Assembly (NCBI GenBank): GCA_043820105.1
Contig: JBDREC010000065.1
Coordinates: 1-64,000 of the forward strand
Direction: 5' to 3'
From: JBDREC01 sp043820105 [NCBI: Pseudomonadota bacterium]
Lineage (GTDB): Bacteria > Bdellovibrionota_F > JAHFAK01
Length of the DNA stretch: 64,000 nt
This document shows, in pieces, positions 35,155-44,917 of the stretch; the first letter of the stretch is position 1, and each line of letters opens with the position of its first letter. Below the pieces are notes generated by a model, which was not told where the DNA came from, searched no databases, and saw only the letters and a program-made list of their open reading frames with translations. The position numbers were made by a program, and so were the translations under genes.

Positions 35155-36477
35155 ATGAAACACGCTATTGTCTTGATTTTACTCGTTTTTTTCATTTCCT
35201 GCACACAAACCAACTCAAAATCATCAAATGGAGTAAGTCTAGATTTAGAAGGAACAATCAGCCTCACTAGCTACCAAAGCTATTTACAAGCGCAAAATTT
35301 AAGCACAGACAGCATTATTACTAGAAATGATATTTATGAAGCTCAAACTTCATTAGATACAAGCATCACATTTCCTGTTGGAATTCCAACACCTGATAAT
35401 ATTCCAGAATCATCCTCAGCAGATATAGCCATTTTAGCCCTTGTTGCTGATTCAGATGGAGATTATGTCAGTGCATCTTTTGTAAATACAGATGGATCAT
35501 TTGATATTACTTCTACTGAGCAAATATTTCAGCTTAAATTTGCTGTGTTAAAACAAACTACTGGTTCTAGTTATAAATCAATTAAAACCTTGGAAACAAT
35601 TCAAACTGAGCTGGCTGGCATATCCATTCTAAAAATAGAAGGTGGAGAATTTATTCAATCAGAAGAAACTAGTGAATCAATAGATTTTGGGGCTATTTCT
35701 TTTGGTGAAACAAGTGCCAGCACATCAAGTAATCTTTCAGAGCTTTATGACTTTTTAGACTTTCTTGAAAGCTTGTCTGAAGATGACGATGCTGAGGGCG
35801 ATCCAAACATTCATTGGGAAGCAAGCACTTCTTTGCAGTTTTTAGGAAACTTTGATTCTTCCGCAGATTATTATACTCATGAACAATTTGATCCAGACAC
35901 TCAAAGACTTACAGTCTATGGTGGTACTTTAACCTTTATAGAAGATGGAATAAAAGATGGTGCTTTAACTTTTAGTGGATCTACTTTTCTTTCATTTGCA
36001 CCTCACCCACACTGGGATCCAATAACAGGCTTCACAACAGCTGCCTGGATTTATCCAACAAAAACAGATGAAGGAACAATCACAGGTGAAGCAATGTATT
36101 CAGCAGGAGCCTTTACTACTATGACCTCATATTTTGGTCTGGATAATGGAAAACTAATTTTTAAAATAGGGAATTCCAGTTCAAGCGCCACTATTACATC
36201 TGACAGCACAATTCAGGCCAACACCTGGACCCATGTAATGGCGACATATAACTCGGATGATGGTTTTTTGGCTCTAACCATAAATGGCACAATAGACAAA
36301 ACAAGCACAGAAGTTGTAACCCCAGAGTTAAACTCGGAATATTATACTACTTTTACAATAGGCTGTGTTGAGCTTCCTACAGGATTATGTTTTGAAGGTT
36401 ATATGGATGAAGTGCGTTTTTATACGATGGAACACTTTGAAAGTGAACTTAGTGGCCTTTACGAAATATATGAGTAA
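35155..36477 (+). CDS. lipoprotein with C-terminal LamG/concanavalin-like domain
   Basis: About 440 residues. The lipoprotein signal is MKHAIVLILLVFFISC with Cys16. A first region (about 20-225) is without recognised domain, with a Ser/Thr-rich and acidic character. The last 200 residues show the LamG/concanavalin jelly-roll pattern of laminin-G-like proteins: FTTAAWIYPTKTDEG, DNGKLIFKIGNSSS, NTWTHVMATYNSDDG, LALTINGTIDKTS and EGYMDEVRFYTME. Such domains bind carbohydrate or protein ligands at the surface. The ATG at 35155 follows GGGGA. Likely exposed in the outer membrane or periplasm. Confidence 0.75.
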   Translation: MKHAIVLILLVFFISCTQTNSKSSNGVSLDLEGTISLTSYQSYLQAQNLSTDSIITRNDIYEAQTSLDTSITFPVGIPTPDNIPESSSADIAILALVADSDGDYVSASFVNTDGSFDITSTEQIFQLKFAVLKQTTGSSYKSIKTLETIQTELAGISILKIEGGEFIQSEETSESIDFGAISFGETSASTSSNLSELYDFLDFLESLSEDDDAEGDPNIHWEASTSLQFLGNFDSSADYYTHEQFDPDTQRLTVYGGTLTFIEDGIKDGALTFSGSTFLSFAPHPHWDPITGFTTAAWIYPTKTDEGTITGEAMYSAGAFTTMTSYFGLDNGKLIFKIGNSSSSATITSDSTIQANTWTHVMATYNSDDGFLALTINGTIDKTSTEVVTPELNSEYYTTFTIGCVELPTGLCFEGYMDEVRFYTMEHFESELSGLYEIYE

Positions 36478-36571
36478 TTTTCAAATAAAGAATTTTTAAA
36501 CTAGTCTATTTACTTAATCACTAACTCTTGATATAATAAAATTAAAACTAATTAGTTGGGAGCATTTTCAA

Positions 36572-39358
36572 ATGAAAATTCAACATTTGCTTAGTAACAC
36601 TTTAATTTTATTAGTTATTTTATCATTATCAGCCTGTCTTCAAAATGATTTAGATAGCAATAATGGAAATGATGAAATTGAAACCCCTGAAGAACAAACA
36701 GATGAATCAACAGATGCCGCGGATAATATTCAAGATAATAATTCAAATGGTGAAAGTGCTTCTGCAAGCCAAGATCAACCTGACACTTCAAGTTCAAATT
36801 CAAGCTCATCTACATCCTCAATTAGCACATTAGTGAGCTCCTATGATGACCTCTCTGTGGATATCACATCACCCTCAAGTGATGACATTACCTATAAAGG
36901 CCTGACAGTAAACTTTTCCTCATCAGTTTCTGGGGGTTCTGGAGAAGTTACTTATTCATGGGATTTTGATGGTGATGGTCTTGAAGATTCAGATGAAGCA
37001 AACCCAGATTACGAGTTTAATCAAATTGGTGTTTATGATGTTCAATTAACAGTTAGTGACGCAGAAGTTGGTTCGCAAAGTACTACAGTTGAAATGAAAG
37101 TCTTATTATCTGAACCAATTGAAACCGGATACTATCATAGCTGCGCTTTACTAGAAAACGGCTCAGTTAAATGCTGGGGAAGCAATGAATATGGGCAATT
37201 GGGGACTGGAGACAATGAAGATAGAAATATTCCAACCCAAGTACAGGGGATTGATGGAATAAGCAAAATTGCAGTTGATATAGCAGTTGGCCAATATCAC
37301 TCATGCGCAGTTTTATTGGGAGGAAATATTAACTGCTGGGGACAAAATATCCAAAAACAACTTGGGGATGGAAGCTCCACAAATTCAAATATTCCAGTAG
37401 AAATCGATGAGCTTGTAATTGATAATGCCTTAACAGTTGATGCTGGACAGGTTCACACGTGTGCATTGCTTGAGGAAGGAACAATAAAGTGCTGGGGAAA
37501 TGGTTATAATGGAAAACTTGGAAATGGACTTACTCCAAGCTCCAGTGACCCAGTTAATGTTATTGATATAGAAAATGCTTATCATATTTCTCTGGGATCA
37601 GGACACACTTGTGCCATGATAGAAGCAAACTCAGGAGAATCAAACCTTAGGTGCTGGGGCCTTAATAGCTCAGGAGAACTCGGAAATGATGGAGCCCAAT
37701 ACTCAAGTCAGTCCTTATCACCAATTGAAGTATTAACAATAAGTGATGCCAAATTCCTTGATGCCGGACTTTCTCATACCTGTGCTATTGTAAATGATAA
37801 TTCTATAAAATGCTGGGGCTGGAATAATGTTGGTCAGCTTGGTCATGGCGATACCACATCATATGACCTACCTCAAGATGTTGAAAATATTACTAATGCT
37901 ATAAATCTAGGAGCTGGAACTTATAACACTTGTGCAGTTTTAGAAACAGGGAAACTGAACTGTTGGGGAGATAATACTTATGGCAAGCTTGGAAATGGCA
38001 CTCAAACATCATCAACTATCCCTGTAGAAGTTTCAAGCATAGATAATGTTTTGTTTGTTAACCTGTTTTATCAACATGTTTGTGCAAGCTCAGCAGATTC
38101 TTATTATTGTTGGGGAAGCAATAAATATGGACAAATCGGAGATTCCTCTTCAACTGCTAGTTTATCACTGGTTGACCTTAACCTTCTTGATGCAAGTGCA
38201 ACATTAATTGACACAATAAGAGCTAATAGAGATAAGACATGTGGAATTGATGATAACATGACAATTAATTGTGTTGGCGATGGAACTTATGGTCAACTTG
38301 GAAATAATGGTGCCAGTATTTTTCAAACTCCTCAATCTGTATTAACAATTGATGCTTCCACACCCGCTCTTTCAGCTGGCAACTTGGCTACAGGAAACGC
38401 TCTACATAGTTGTGCAATAATGACTAATGGTGCAGTAAAATGTTGGGGAGCAAATTATTATGGCCAGCTAGGCAATTCAATAAATGCTATATATGAAGGA
38501 AGCCCTGTTGATGTAACTGATATTGACGGAGATGATTTAAATGGAGAACAAACTGCAACAGATCTCGCGACAGGCTATGCTTTTTCTTGTGCCATTTTAC
38601 AAGATGATTCTTTAAAATGTTGGGGAAAAAACAGTTCCGGTCAACTAGGAAACGAAACAAATGATAATTCTTATTTTCCTGTATTAGTCTCAGGAGTTGA
38701 GGGAACAACAGTAGATAAAAGCGCCTCGCAGATTGTGGCGGGCACTGCCCATGCATGTGTATTATTAGCTGACAGTTCTGTAAAATGCTGGGGCCATAAT
38801 AGCTCTGGACAACTAGGAGATGCTTCCAATGATAGCTCAAATATACCTGTACAAGTTGATGGTATAGAAGGAAATACTGAAGAAAGCTCTGCTGTATATC
38901 TAGCGTCTGGGGATTCCCATACTTGTGCTATTTTAGAAAATGATACAGTAAAATGCTGGGGAGCAAATCATAATGGACAACTTGGAAATGCATCCTTAAC
39001 TTCATCTAATACCCCAGTACTTATAAGTGGAACTTATTCAAATCCCTATAAAGTTTATGCATCAGAACACTTTACTTGCCTCTTAAGTGGAGATGATAAT
39101 GTCAATTGCTGGGGTGATAATGATTTTGGCCAACTTGGAAATAACGATTCCACAATAACGAAATCAAGCACTCCTGTTGCCTTTCTTGGCTTAGACAGCT
39201 ATGATATAGCTGAAATTACACTAGGATCAGATCATATTTGTTTTTTATTTACAAACAATGAACTCAAATGCCTTGGTTCAAATGCAAAAGGCCAACTTGG
39301 TGATCAACTTTCAATTGATGCAGATTATTATGAACCAGTTGAAATTGACATAGAATAA
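36572..39358 (+). CDS. lipoprotein with PKD domain and 14 RCC1 repeats
   Basis: A 928-residue lipoprotein (LSLSAC lipobox). A Ser/Asn/Asp-rich linker (about 25-100) precedes a PKD domain (about 105-185, YSWDFDGDG and GVYDVQLTVSD). The rest is fourteen RCC1-type repeats of about 42-55 residues with the consensus G-x-x-H-T-C-A ... K-C-W-G-x-N-x-x-G-Q-L-G. Fourteen blades would make two seven-bladed propellers. Most repeats keep two cysteines, which could form a disulfide in each blade. ATG at 36572 behind GGGAG. It is probably a surface binding protein; the ligand is unknown. Confidence 0.85.
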   Translation: MKIQHLLSNTLILLVILSLSACLQNDLDSNNGNDEIETPEEQTDESTDAADNIQDNNSNGESASASQDQPDTSSSNSSSSTSSISTLVSSYDDLSVDITSPSSDDITYKGLTVNFSSSVSGGSGEVTYSWDFDGDGLEDSDEANPDYEFNQIGVYDVQLTVSDAEVGSQSTTVEMKVLLSEPIETGYYHSCALLENGSVKCWGSNEYGQLGTGDNEDRNIPTQVQGIDGISKIAVDIAVGQYHSCAVLLGGNINCWGQNIQKQLGDGSSTNSNIPVEIDELVIDNALTVDAGQVHTCALLEEGTIKCWGNGYNGKLGNGLTPSSSDPVNVIDIENAYHISLGSGHTCAMIEANSGESNLRCWGLNSSGELGNDGAQYSSQSLSPIEVLTISDAKFLDAGLSHTCAIVNDNSIKCWGWNNVGQLGHGDTTSYDLPQDVENITNAINLGAGTYNTCAVLETGKLNCWGDNTYGKLGNGTQTSSTIPVEVSSIDNVLFVNLFYQHVCASSADSYYCWGSNKYGQIGDSSSTASLSLVDLNLLDASATLIDTIRANRDKTCGIDDNMTINCVGDGTYGQLGNNGASIFQTPQSVLTIDASTPALSAGNLATGNALHSCAIMTNGAVKCWGANYYGQLGNSINAIYEGSPVDVTDIDGDDLNGEQTATDLATGYAFSCAILQDDSLKCWGKNSSGQLGNETNDNSYFPVLVSGVEGTTVDKSASQIVAGTAHACVLLADSSVKCWGHNSSGQLGDASNDSSNIPVQVDGIEGNTEESSAVYLASGDSHTCAILENDTVKCWGANHNGQLGNASLTSSNTPVLISGTYSNPYKVYASEHFTCLLSGDDNVNCWGDNDFGQLGNNDSTITKSSTPVAFLGLDSYDIAEITLGSDHICFLFTNNELKCLGSNAKGQLGDQLSIDADYYEPVEIDIE

Positions 39359-39391
39359 GCAAGCCAAAGCCTTTTAAATTATAATAAGCTG

Positions 39392-39817
39392 CTATTCAAA
39401 ATCCTTAGCAACAGACTTTCTTAACTTCTTTATCTTTCCCTTGTGAACCTTACTTTGAATTCTTCTTTCTTGTGAAGCTTTAGTTGGCTTTGTCTTTTTT
39501 CTTTTCTTAGGGATTTTTGTTGCTGAAATGATAAACTTAATAAGTCGATCAATAGCATCGTTTTTATTGGCTTCTTGAGTTCTAAATCTCTTAGCCTCTA
39601 TGATTAAAACTCCATTTTTTGTAATTCTGCCATCAGGTTTATTTAAAAGGCGGGCTTTGATTTCATCCAAAAGAGATTCAGAATTTAAAATATCAAAATA
39701 AAGTTTCGCGCATGTTGCAACTTTATTAACATTCTGACCACCAGGCCCTGAAGCTCTTACAAATTCAAATTCAAGTTCTTTTTCACTGATTTGAATTTTT
39801 TTAGTAATTTCTATCAT
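39392..39817 (-). CDS. arfB: ArfB-type ribosome-rescue peptidyl-tRNA hydrolase
   Basis: 141 residues with the release-factor GGQ motif in ASGPGGQNVNKVATCA (about 22-37). A basic Lys/Arg-rich C-terminal tail (KIPKKRKKTKPTKASQERR) inserts into the mRNA channel of stalled ribosomes. It releases nascent chains from ribosomes stalled without a stop codon. The length and layout match the ArfB/ICT1 class rather than full release factors. It is monocistronic and convergent with the RCC1 lipoprotein gene. Confidence 0.88.
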   Translation of the reverse strand: MIEITKKIQISEKELEFEFVRASGPGGQNVNKVATCAKLYFDILNSESLLDEIKARLLNKPDGRITKNGVLIIEAKRFRTQEANKNDAIDRLIKFIISATKIPKKRKKTKPTKASQERRIQSKVHKGKIKKLRKSVAKDFE

Positions 39818-39995
39818 GAAATGATTATAGCAGATTTTTAAAGGTAATTGCTAGAGTTTTTCTAACTTTTCTTTAAATGTAGATCTAAAAAGCGGTATTA
39901 TAAGCCATATTTTCAACCCCATAAAAAAACATTTGACAACTCACCCAAGTGATGCAATAAGTCAATTCACTTTAATTAAAATATGCGGGATATAT

Positions 39996-40859
39996 ATGAA
40001 AAAGAATATTATTATTTGCGTAATTATTTTTATCTCATTAATTTTAAATTCAAGTTTTCTATTAGCTCAAAATAGCGAAATAACATGTAAAGATACTGAA
40101 ATCCTGAAATGTATCAATACTGACCTTGGCGAGGTTTGCGACTGCAAGGATAAAGCTTCAATTCCTGAAACTAGAGCTAAGGCTAAAAGTTCAATCCAGG
40201 GAAATGCAGCTTTTTCAGTGCAAAGAGGTTTAGAAAATTACACCTGCAATTTAAATCAGGCTGCTGGCTATGACTGTGTTTATATCGCGGACGCCGAAGA
40301 AACAAGCTTGTCTGTAATTATGGATAACAACAAAGGTACAGTTTCTTTTAATGGTAAAATCGAAAATACAGAGGGAGTAGAAGCTCTGACAATTAAAACT
40401 TCAGATAAAGATAGTTCTGTTTCTGTAACTGTAAATGGAAAGATGACAACACTGACTGTTAATATAGAAACAGGCAGGGGTAATGACAACATATCAGTTG
40501 ACGGCAATGCCCTGTTTTATATCGATGGAGGCAATGGCACCAATCAGCTAACCTGCTATCAAAGCAATATGCACTTAGTTAAATCAAAAAATGTAGCTTT
40601 TTTTTGTGATGGTGATCCTGAAAACTGTATTGAATACCCAACACCAGTTCCCACAGTTTCAAAAGTTCTTGAATTTCCGGGCGGCAATATTGATGCAACT
40701 TTTTCCTTTGCATCAAGATACTTTTTAATTTGTACCAATGGCACAAACTGCAACCAGGTTTATGCAAGCTTAAATGATGATATTTTCACTGGAGATGATT
40801 CGGGTGTAGTGGCTTCCTATGATGTGGTCCAGGACAAATTGACCATTTCCATGGAATAA
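39996..40859 (+). CDS. exported protein of unknown function
   Basis: About 287 residues. A signal peptide (IIICVIIFISLILNSSFLLAQ) is followed by a short cysteine cluster (ITCKDTEILKCINTDLGEVCDCKD). A beta-rich domain comes next with repeated strands (VSFNGKIENTEGVEALTI, TTLTVNIETGRGNDNISV), reminiscent of a short parallel beta-helix. A C-terminal segment holds several more cysteines. I do not recognise the family. The ATG at 39996 begins a typical signal sequence (M-K-K-N); the frame is open further upstream without one. Its G+C is a little higher than its neighbours, like the next gene. Confidence 0.6.
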   Translation: MKKNIIICVIIFISLILNSSFLLAQNSEITCKDTEILKCINTDLGEVCDCKDKASIPETRAKAKSSIQGNAAFSVQRGLENYTCNLNQAAGYDCVYIADAEETSLSVIMDNNKGTVSFNGKIENTEGVEALTIKTSDKDSSVSVTVNGKMTTLTVNIETGRGNDNISVDGNALFYIDGGNGTNQLTCYQSNMHLVKSKNVAFFCDGDPENCIEYPTPVPTVSKVLEFPGGNIDATFSFASRYFLICTNGTNCNQVYASLNDDIFTGDDSGVVASYDVVQDKLTISME

Positions 40860-40872
40860 TTTTTTTTAATTA

Positions 40873-42369
40873 CTATTCATCTTCATTATCAATATAAATT
40901 TCCTCAAAACCCTGTTCAACATCTTCGGGTAAAGAGATATAATCAGGATTGCTTTTATCATGTACTATAACAAAATCATAGTCCATATCTGAAGCTGGAA
41001 AAACACCTGACAACTCAAAATCAGAAGTATCCTTTTCTACAAAATTCCATGAAAGGAGCAAATTATTCAGGTTAAAGTGAATAAAATCACCACTTTCTGA
41101 AAAATCAAATTTCTTCCTTTGGTCCACTGGTACCGGAATTGTGAAACTTGCGGAAATCCTGTTAAAATCTGCTATCGTCATTGAAACATCAATGTAACCC
41201 GTCAGGTATCCCCAGTCATTGACCCAGCCATCAACAAATCTTATACTGACAGATCCATCATTACTTATCGCTGAATTTAAAATATCTTTAATAATTAAAG
41301 CGTACCCATAACAGGCATTTTCGTTTTCAAAAGAACAATGAGGACAAGTATTTATATCCCAAAAGGCGCTTTCCAAAGGCTTAAGTCCAAAAAGTTTCAT
41401 TCTTTGATCATTACCCAAAATAAAGCTTGCAGGATCAAAAATCTGCTTTATCATAAAAAGGCGTTCTCTATTATTCCATAAACCCTTACCATCAGAAATA
41501 GCCTGTCTGTATTTTTCACTGATTTGGTTTCTTTCTTTTTCAGAAATTTCAAACTCCTTTTTTAAATAACCTCTTGCATAGCCTTCGCTCAAAAGTTCAA
41601 AATTAAGATTCTCCGAGTATTTTGGCCCATACCAGACATAGGCAACAATTCGACCGTATTTATCAACAACATCAAGGCTTGGTTCAAGATAAATCTGAGA
41701 TCCGGCCGGGAGCTTTGTTTTTGCGATATCCGAGGCTTCCTCCCCAAAATAATTTATCCTTTCCCTGTTTCCGCAGGCTTTATCCCTGGCGACTGATTCA
41801 GGGGTATCAATTCCGGAGAAACGAATCTTTGCTCCAAAATTCGTTGTTAAAGTATCACCATCGGCATATTTATAAACGCTGACAGTTTTCCACAAACCCT
41901 CTCTTGATCCTGTGGTTTTTTTCCCCATTGCTTTTTTCAAAGCTTCTTTCATTTTTTCAAGCTCAATGCCATCAGGCAAAGGAGGTGCACCCCATGGAAC
42001 CGCGATATAAGCAAGCCCATCTTTTATCAGTTCTTCATTTATAAATAAATCCTTTTTATAAACAAAACAGAAATCTCCTTTCTGACTACATTTCAGCATG
42101 ACTTCAGTTTCAGCTGGCAAAAGTTTTTGAAGCTGTAAAAAAGCCTCATATCCAGTCTGCCCAGATTCAATAGGGTCTTCATTGACATGAGTTGTTCTTG
42201 CCCCCCATAAAAAGATCTGCTTTTCTACTCCGTCAATAGAAAGGTTAAGGGTGTGCCCGTTAATCACGCTAACAACAGAACCCCTTTGCTCAAGCAAAGT
42301 ATAGGCGTTTAAAGATAGTTGAAAGATAAAAACAAGAAGCAAAAAAGAATAAAAATATTTTTTTTCCAT
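40873..42369 (-). CDS. exported double staphylococcal-nuclease-fold protein
   Basis: 498 residues. A signal peptide (FLLVFIFQLSLNA) is followed by a first SNase-like domain (about 28-130: GSVVSVINGHTLNLSIDG) that lacks clear catalytic residues. The second SNase domain (about 160-300) has the canonical Arg and Glu in IRFSGIDTPES and the second Arg in YGRIVAYVWYG, so it may be an active calcium-dependent nuclease. The last 190 residues are beta-rich and not recognised. Parts of this gene approach 45-50 percent G+C by eye (for example 41700-41830), above the surroundings, which could reflect transfer. Confidence 0.75.
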   Translation of the reverse strand: MEKKYFYSFLLLVFIFQLSLNAYTLLEQRGSVVSVINGHTLNLSIDGVEKQIFLWGARTTHVNEDPIESGQTGYEAFLQLQKLLPAETEVMLKCSQKGDFCFVYKKDLFINEELIKDGLAYIAVPWGAPPLPDGIELEKMKEALKKAMGKKTTGSREGLWKTVSVYKYADGDTLTTNFGAKIRFSGIDTPESVARDKACGNRERINYFGEEASDIAKTKLPAGSQIYLEPSLDVVDKYGRIVAYVWYGPKYSENLNFELLSEGYARGYLKKEFEISEKERNQISEKYRQAISDGKGLWNNRERLFMIKQIFDPASFILGNDQRMKLFGLKPLESAFWDINTCPHCSFENENACYGYALIIKDILNSAISNDGSVSIRFVDGWVNDWGYLTGYIDVSMTIADFNRISASFTIPVPVDQRKKFDFSESGDFIHFNLNNLLLSWNFVEKDTSDFELSGVFPASDMDYDFVIVHDKSNPDYISLPEDVEQGFEEIYIDNEDE

Positions 42370-42617
42370 GTTAAAATCCCTGCTGTTTTAATTAAAGAAA
42401 GCCCTACATCCAATGACGCTGATTGTCAAGAAATCAATCCTTAGAAGTTCTATGTGTTGGGTAAAAGATGTAATGGCAGCATTGCATTCATTAACATCTT
42501 TTCATAATCAAAAAATCAACCCAAAAGTGGGTGGCATATTTTTGCTCAAAAGTTGGACGCCAACTTTTTAATATTATAATGTCACTAATTTCTCAGAAAA
42601 AAAGGCAAGCTTGCTTT
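42370..42617. other. intergenic spacer with two hairpins
   Basis: A stem of 13 bp with one bulge is formed by AAAAGATGTAATG (42463-42475) and CATTAACATCTTTT (42489-42502). A perfect 9-bp stem with a three-base loop is formed by AAAAGTTGG (42548-42556) and CCAACTTTT (42560-42568). They lie downstream of the minus-strand gene at 42618 and upstream of the nuclease-fold gene, so they may end or control transcription there. Neither has a strong U-run on the minus strand. Confidence 0.4.
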
Positions 42618-43355
42618 TTAAAATAGATTCAAACACAAAGCAACTGAAGTTGGGACAAGCCTGTTCTCAGCTTTTTTCTTTATTTTATTTAGATAATATT
42701 TATAAGAACTTCCTTCTTTTACAAATCTTTCATTAAGCTTCATAATGTGCAGGGCTTCCTCAGGAAAAATGAAGTCAACTTCAAATAAGGCACGAAAAAT
42801 TGCTTTTTGTGCTTTTGCTGAATTATCTTCAATAGATCTATCTAAAATTATTAATATTTTATCTTTTTTTTCTGGTCCAAAGAACTTTGCTTTTAAAAAA
42901 GCTATGATGGCTCTTTCACGAACTTTTTCTTCTGGATCCATTTTTTCCCATGTAAAGAAACTAGCTAGTTGCCAAAATGATTCTTCATGGGCATTTTCAA
43001 AAGCGCCAAGAGCTTCAATTATAGCTATTTTGCTCTGATATGAAAAAGGGGCTTGCCTGTTATTTAAAATAAAAACTAAAACATTAGCCATTTCTGAACC
43101 TGTGTTTTCTTTAAGCTGAGCCATTTTAGCAAACTGAGATATCATCGAATCATCAACTTCTGCTCTATTCATAACATCATACTCCTTTAAAATTTTTTGA
43201 AGCCTTTCAAGCTTATCATTATTAAAGGAAGCAAGTTCGTCCTGCAAAGCACTTACATCGCCAAATTTTGGAATTGGAGTTTGTGAAAATATAATATTTG
43301 GAAATGTTAATAGAATAGAAATAAAAAGGAAATAAACGCAGAATTTTTGTTTCAT
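42618..43355 (-). CDS. exported HEAT-repeat-like protein
   Basis: About 245 residues. A signal peptide (FCVYFLFISILLTFPNIIFSQ) precedes an all-helical body of paired helices. Examples are MANVLVFILNNRQAPFSYQSK then IAIIEALGAFENA, VRERAIIAFLKAKFF and NSAKAQKAIFRALFEVDFI. They resemble HEAT/armadillo-type repeats used in protein binding. The ATG at 43355 is preceded by GGTGGCC; an in-frame extension upstream to 43397 lacks signal-peptide character. Probably periplasmic. Function unknown. Confidence 0.6.
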   Translation of the reverse strand: MKQKFCVYFLFISILLTFPNIIFSQTPIPKFGDVSALQDELASFNNDKLERLQKILKEYDVMNRAEVDDSMISQFAKMAQLKENTGSEMANVLVFILNNRQAPFSYQSKIAIIEALGAFENAHEESFWQLASFFTWEKMDPEEKVRERAIIAFLKAKFFGPEKKDKILIILDRSIEDNSAKAQKAIFRALFEVDFIFPEEALHIMKLNERFVKEGSSYKYYLNKIKKKAENRLVPTSVALCLNLF

Positions 43356-43503
43356 AAGGCCACCCAATAGCTTAATACAAAAGTAATGATGGGTCATTTA
43401 ACAGATAAATTGGCGCATTGCAATAAAAATCGTCCGCTGTTTATTGAAAATTAATTATTAAAAATTCCCAACAACTTTCAATTGTCACCAGCCAACTTTC
43501 GGC

Positions 43504-44064
43504 CTATTTCGTGCACTCCCACTTTTCATAAAAAACAATATTTTCAAATTCATGCCTTGGCCTGGGCTCTGGATCCTGGTCTTTATATCCAACAGTTAAT
43601 AAAGCAACAAGATACTTGTCTTTGGGAATTTCTAAAAGAGGCCTAATTTCATCCTGTGTAAACCAGGCAATCCAACAAGTAGACAAACCAAGCTCTTCAG
43701 CTTGCAAAACAATATGTTCAATTGCGATTGAAGTATCTCTGATAATTTTTTTCAAATTATTACTAGAATCATTTTCATCAACTTTAACTTCAATGTCATC
43801 AGTAACTCTGGATCTCATGTCAGCTATGCAGGCAATAATCACAGGTGCACTTGTCATCCACTGCTGATTATGGCTTAGATCTGCGAGCTTCTGAATCATT
43901 TCCTTATCTTTAACTACAATGAATCGCCAGGGTTGTGTATTATTTCCAGATGGAGCAAGTCGTGCGCTTTCCAGCAGACACCTGATTTGATCAGCACTTA
44001 CTTCTTTAGCACGATATTTTCTGATGCTTCGACGATTTTTTATTGCTGATAAAACTTTTTCCAT
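43504..44064 (-). CDS. nitroreductase-family FMN oxidoreductase
   Basis: 186 residues. It shows IKNRRSIRKYRAKEVSADQI at the N-terminus, LLESARLAPSGNNTQPWRFIV (FMN and substrate site), then AIEHIVLQAEELGLSTCWIAWF and a C-terminal LLTVGYKDQDP. These homodimeric FMN enzymes reduce nitro compounds, quinones or flavins with NAD(P)H. The substrate is not evident. ATG behind AAAGGAG. It lies 18 bp after the membrane protein gene on the same strand. Confidence 0.88.
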   Translation of the reverse strand: MEKVLSAIKNRRSIRKYRAKEVSADQIRCLLESARLAPSGNNTQPWRFIVVKDKEMIQKLADLSHNQQWMTSAPVIIACIADMRSRVTDDIEVKVDENDSSNNLKKIIRDTSIAIEHIVLQAEELGLSTCWIAWFTQDEIRPLLEIPKDKYLVALLTVGYKDQDPEPRPRHEFENIVFYEKWECTK

Positions 44065-44082
44065 TTCATCTCCTTTGATTGC

Positions 44083-44799
44083 TTAAAATCTTCTAGTAAT
44101 AGCAGCACTTATTGGCGTAATACTGAAAAACCATTTATTTTCATATGAATTTTGACTTAGTTTTTTTTTGTTGAATTTATCATTATAAGCTTCCCAGTCA
44201 CTAATCGCCTTAGTTGGTGTAGTGAAAAGCTGAATTTCTGAGCCAATTAGTGCCAAAGAAAAACTCATTAAAGAATCAAAAAGCCCTTCATCAAAAGCAT
44301 AATAAATAACTAAGCCGCCAGCTGCTGCTACAGCTGCCCCAGCAATATGAGTATAAATACTTCTTCTTCCAGCTTCAATGTCTGCACTTTTTTTTAGTAA
44401 GGCCTCAGCTTTTAATAACTTCGCTAATTTTTCTTCAGGTATATCAGCTGGCATACTTTGAATTTGGCTAAGAGCATAAGCTGGAACCATGGGAATTATA
44501 AAATCTGTAGCCAGACCCAATGCACTTTGAGCCATGGTAATATAAGAAGAACCTTGTTTAAATAAATCCTGTTCAATTAATAAAGCGCCAGCACCAAAAG
44601 CCATTCCAAAAGCATGAACAGCTATCCATGAGCCATACCAAAAGCGTGCGCTATCTTGGCCCAGATCAAAGCTTGATTCAATAAAGTTTATTCTTGCTTC
44701 AATATCTTCAACTGACAAACTGTTTTCTTGAGCTTTTAAGGAAAATATACAAAGGCAAGATAGAATAAAAACTGAAATAATTTTATGTTTAATTTGCAT
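44083..44799 (-). CDS. membrane protein of unknown function
   Basis: About 238 residues. A signal peptide (IISVFILSCLCIFSLKAQ) is followed by hydrophobic segments with small residues: SWIAVHAFGMAFGAGALLI, ALGLATDFIIPMVPAYALS, THIAGAAVAAAGGLVIYYA. Between them is a charged helix (PADIPEEKLAKLLKAEALLKK). I do not recognise the family. ATG at 44799 is preferred over a TTG three bases upstream. It precedes the nitroreductase gene and may be co-transcribed. Confidence 0.55.
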   Translation of the reverse strand: MQIKHKIISVFILSCLCIFSLKAQENSLSVEDIEARINFIESSFDLGQDSARFWYGSWIAVHAFGMAFGAGALLIEQDLFKQGSSYITMAQSALGLATDFIIPMVPAYALSQIQSMPADIPEEKLAKLLKAEALLKKSADIEAGRRSIYTHIAGAAVAAAGGLVIYYAFDEGLFDSLMSFSLALIGSEIQLFTTPTKAISDWEAYNDKFNKKKLSQNSYENKWFFSITPISAAITRRF

Positions 44800-44917
44800 C
44801 AAACAGATTTAATTAAATTGTTTCTATTAATCAATTCAAAAAGATTGAATCCAAATTGACAATTCAGAAAATAAGCCAATAATTACGAACATTATTTATA
44901 AATAGATGAGGTATAAA

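Noticed and set aside
38487-38840. 117-codon minus-strand frame within the RCC1 gene
   Set aside because: A product of the repeated coding sequence read backwards; no start signal or protein-like features.
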